Position numbers and translations under genes: made by a program. 64,000 nucleotides of DNA from Argopecten irradians. Its lineage: Eukaryota > Mollusca > Bivalvia > Pectinida > Pectinidae. The DNA lies in contig NC_091139.1 of NCBI RefSeq assembly GCF_041381155.1, positions 7,378,383-7,442,382 of the forward strand. Direction: 5' to 3'. Shown here in pieces: positions 63,401 to 64,000 of the stretch. Position 1 is the stretch's first letter. Every line of letters starts with the position of its first letter. Under the pieces are notes generated by a model. It made no database searches, was not told the origin of the DNA, and was given only the letters and a program-made list of their open reading frames with translations.

Positions 63401-64000
63401 TATGCATACATTATTTTCATATTTTAAGAACAATATTATGGAAACATGATATTTATGACATGATTTGTGACACCTTGGACCCAGGGAGAATGTGGTACTG
63501 AGACACAATGATATATAGGACGGCAGTGATAATTTGGATCCAGGGAGAATGTGTTAGTAAGATAATAAATCAGAGATGGTGACAATTTAGACCCAGAGAA
63601 ATCGTGTTATAAGACATGGCTGCTGACACAGATCTTACTTTGGACTAAGTTAGAATTTGGATTTTGATAATATAAAGATATACAGGATTTGAACATCTTG
63701 GTTCCAGAAAAAAAAAATGCATTATTATGACTAACGTGAGATATGTATATGATGTGGTTTGTAAATATTTCGGACCTATTGTCATTAGAAGGGGGGACAA
63801 TCAGCTGTGCAATTCTGTTCCAAGACTAACTACCCAGTTAACACTGACATTACACTGTGAACATCACTATAGTAACATATATATAAGGCGGTGAGTCTGC
63901 AGTGTCCTCAAGGTCACGTAGAGGTCAATGCCTACCTGTGTTTGATTTAACCATTTGTGTAAAGCCTTATGCTGGAAGTATAGAAGGTTAACAAAACATA
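57189..64000 (-). CDS. TRPN1: TRPN (NompC) mechanosensitive channel, 3' part; 5' end outside the window
   Basis: Exons on the minus strand at 61619-61512, 61127-60723, 60073-58705, 57905-57753 and 57409-57189 join in frame to about 751 residues, ending at TAG (57191-57189). TRPN subunits form tetrameric cation channels gated through a long ankyrin spring in sensory cilia. Visible are about five ankyrin repeats (SGLTPLHLAAQSGHEGLVRLL, then GAIPLHLAA, GRTALHLAAANGHLDMVALLL, GWTALHF, GKVPICYAAAANHSDV), the NompC linker MDDKKFVFDLMVCGKMNNNK, six hydrophobic membrane segments, the pore FSLFGLVDP, the S6 LINLLIAMMSDTYQRI and the TRP-domain stretch EWKFGRAKLIRNM before TSATPSPLNL. About 24 N-terminal ankyrin repeats expected for TRPN are upstream of the window. 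The family call is firm; microexons near 63.1 and 63.95 kb are listed separately. Confidence 0.95.
57561..57644. repeat. Palindrome with GTTACTTCCCTTCTTT arms in TRPN intron
   Basis: TCTGATCTATCGGAGTTACT and AGTAACTCTGACAGATCA pair around a short loop. A half copy with GAAACGAAGGGAAGTAACTC lies at 16900-16921 beside the HEPN gene. Confidence 0.7.
57753..57905 (-). CDS. TRPN1: TRPN C-terminal exon, penultimate
   Basis: The acceptor is GTTATAG; the exon completes Gly from the membrane exon (phase 1) and ends phase 1 before GTAACT. It codes for KLCSGQAQDYVHEEEDLDN and WLRNVVRRNTQVAPE, an acidic then basic cytosolic tail. The 20-bp tandem array begins about a dozen bases upstream of it in the intron. 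Confidence 0.85.
57912..58508 (-). repeat. 20-bp minisatellite in a TRPN intron, about 30 copies
   Basis: The plus-strand unit is CATAGTAAGGGTAGACAACT, with GATAATT, AAATAACT and AAAG variants. It lies within the intron between the membrane exon and the penultimate exon and begins about a dozen bases upstream of the latter's acceptor. Confidence 0.93.
58705..60073 (-). CDS. TRPN1: TRPN membrane-domain exon
   Basis: The acceptor is TTTTCCAG before TTTGTG (phase 0) and the donor is AGAG before GTCAGT (phase 1), giving 456 codons plus one base. It holds the linker helices, S1-S6, pore and TRP domain. The open frame continues upstream of the acceptor to 60352, but that sequence does not resemble the family and is intron. 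Confidence 0.93.
60723..61127 (-). CDS. TRPN1: TRPN ankyrin-repeat exon (last four repeats)
   Basis: The exon has 135 codons in phase 0 between a TTCCTTAG acceptor and an AAAAAG donor before GTACAC. It carries GAIPLHLAAQGG through the final atypical repeat ending HLMDDKK, and joins directly to FVFDLMVCGK in the membrane exon. Confidence 0.94.
61512..61619 (-). CDS. TRPN1: TRPN ankyrin-repeat exon (one repeat)
   Basis: The exon has 36 codons in phase 0, from a GTTACAG acceptor to CAG before GTAAGT. It codes for one repeat with TPLHLAAQSGHEGLVRLLLN and the VQAD tail typical of TRPN proteins. Confidence 0.93.
61792..62134 (+). mobile_element. TTAA-flanked MITE family A, copy 3 (TRPN intron)
   Basis: The ends are TTAAAGATGCTCCTCCGC and CGGAGCATCTTTAA. 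It lies within the TRPN intron between the single-repeat ankyrin exon and the 15-bp candidate exon, in the same orientation as copy 1. Confidence 0.88.
62135..63098. other. TRPN intron sequence
   Basis: AT-rich, with AGTTGTCTCCCTTTG at 62177 and two GGGAGATAAAT motifs near 62493 and 62515. I found no additional ankyrin exon on the minus strand here. Confidence 0.5.
63099..63113 (-). CDS. TRPN1: Candidate 15-bp TRPN microexon (LFPEQ)
   Basis: On the minus strand a pyrimidine-rich tract and CCCTGCAG acceptor are followed by 15 bases coding LFPEQ and a strong GTAAGTA donor. Length is a multiple of three and phase 0 matches the next exon downstream. TRPN proteins have a variable linker before the repeat that starts SGLTPLHL, so a small inserted exon is plausible here. 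Confidence 0.5.
63936..63971 (-). CDS. TRPN1: Candidate 36-bp TRPN microexon (HKALHKWLNQTQ)
   Basis: A CTTCTATACTTCCAG acceptor precedes 36 open bases in phase 0, ending CAG before GTAGGC on the minus strand. It would sit in the same ankyrin linker as the 15-bp candidate. No family motif supports it, so it may be chance. Confidence 0.3.

Overview
The window is AT-rich animal nuclear DNA with GT-AG introns, many short foldback transposons, tRNA-derived SINEs, a dead LINE and long minisatellites. The combination of a TRPN (NompC) channel, a HEPN-DZIP3 family gene and repeat sequences familiar from molluscan genomes points to a mollusc, most likely a bivalve. That assignment is inference; no species is claimed.

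Layout: (1) 1-13.7 kb has no gene I can support and is a graveyard of terminal-inverted-repeat (TIR) elements and palindromes. (2) 13.8-17.1 kb, plus strand: a four-exon gene joining a HEPN domain with an intact RNxxxH motif, a coiled coil and a Cys-rich BRcat/IBR-like zinc module, with no catalytic RING or Rcat domain behind it. (3) 18.1-20.5 kb, minus strand: a broken LINE reverse transcriptase cut at its 5' side by a MITE flanked by TTAA, followed by a 0.45-kb direct duplication at 21.0-22.5 kb. (4) 22.5-41.2 kb: gene-poor DNA with SINEs, MITEs, a 153-bp-period repeat and an 82-bp minisatellite at 31.6-33.8 kb. (5) 41.2-44.1 kb: a 63-bp minisatellite of about 45 units, each carrying a splice-acceptor-like site, ending 13 bases before the start codon of (6) an inositol hexakisphosphate kinase gene, 44154-50659, five coding exons, 435 residues, complete. 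(7) 50.7-57.1 kb: probable 3' UTR and intergenic repeats. (8) 57189 to the window end, minus strand: the 3' part of a TRPN/NompC mechanosensitive channel gene, with about five ankyrin repeats, the whole membrane domain and the C-terminus, plus one or two candidate in-frame microexons. The N-terminal ankyrin repeats lie beyond 64000.

The three genes show no sign of working together: a probable immune or RNA-associated effector, an inositol pyrophosphate synthase and a sensory ion channel. All exon models were made by eye from splice sites and phase agreement; every junction joined in the three main models keeps reading frame.
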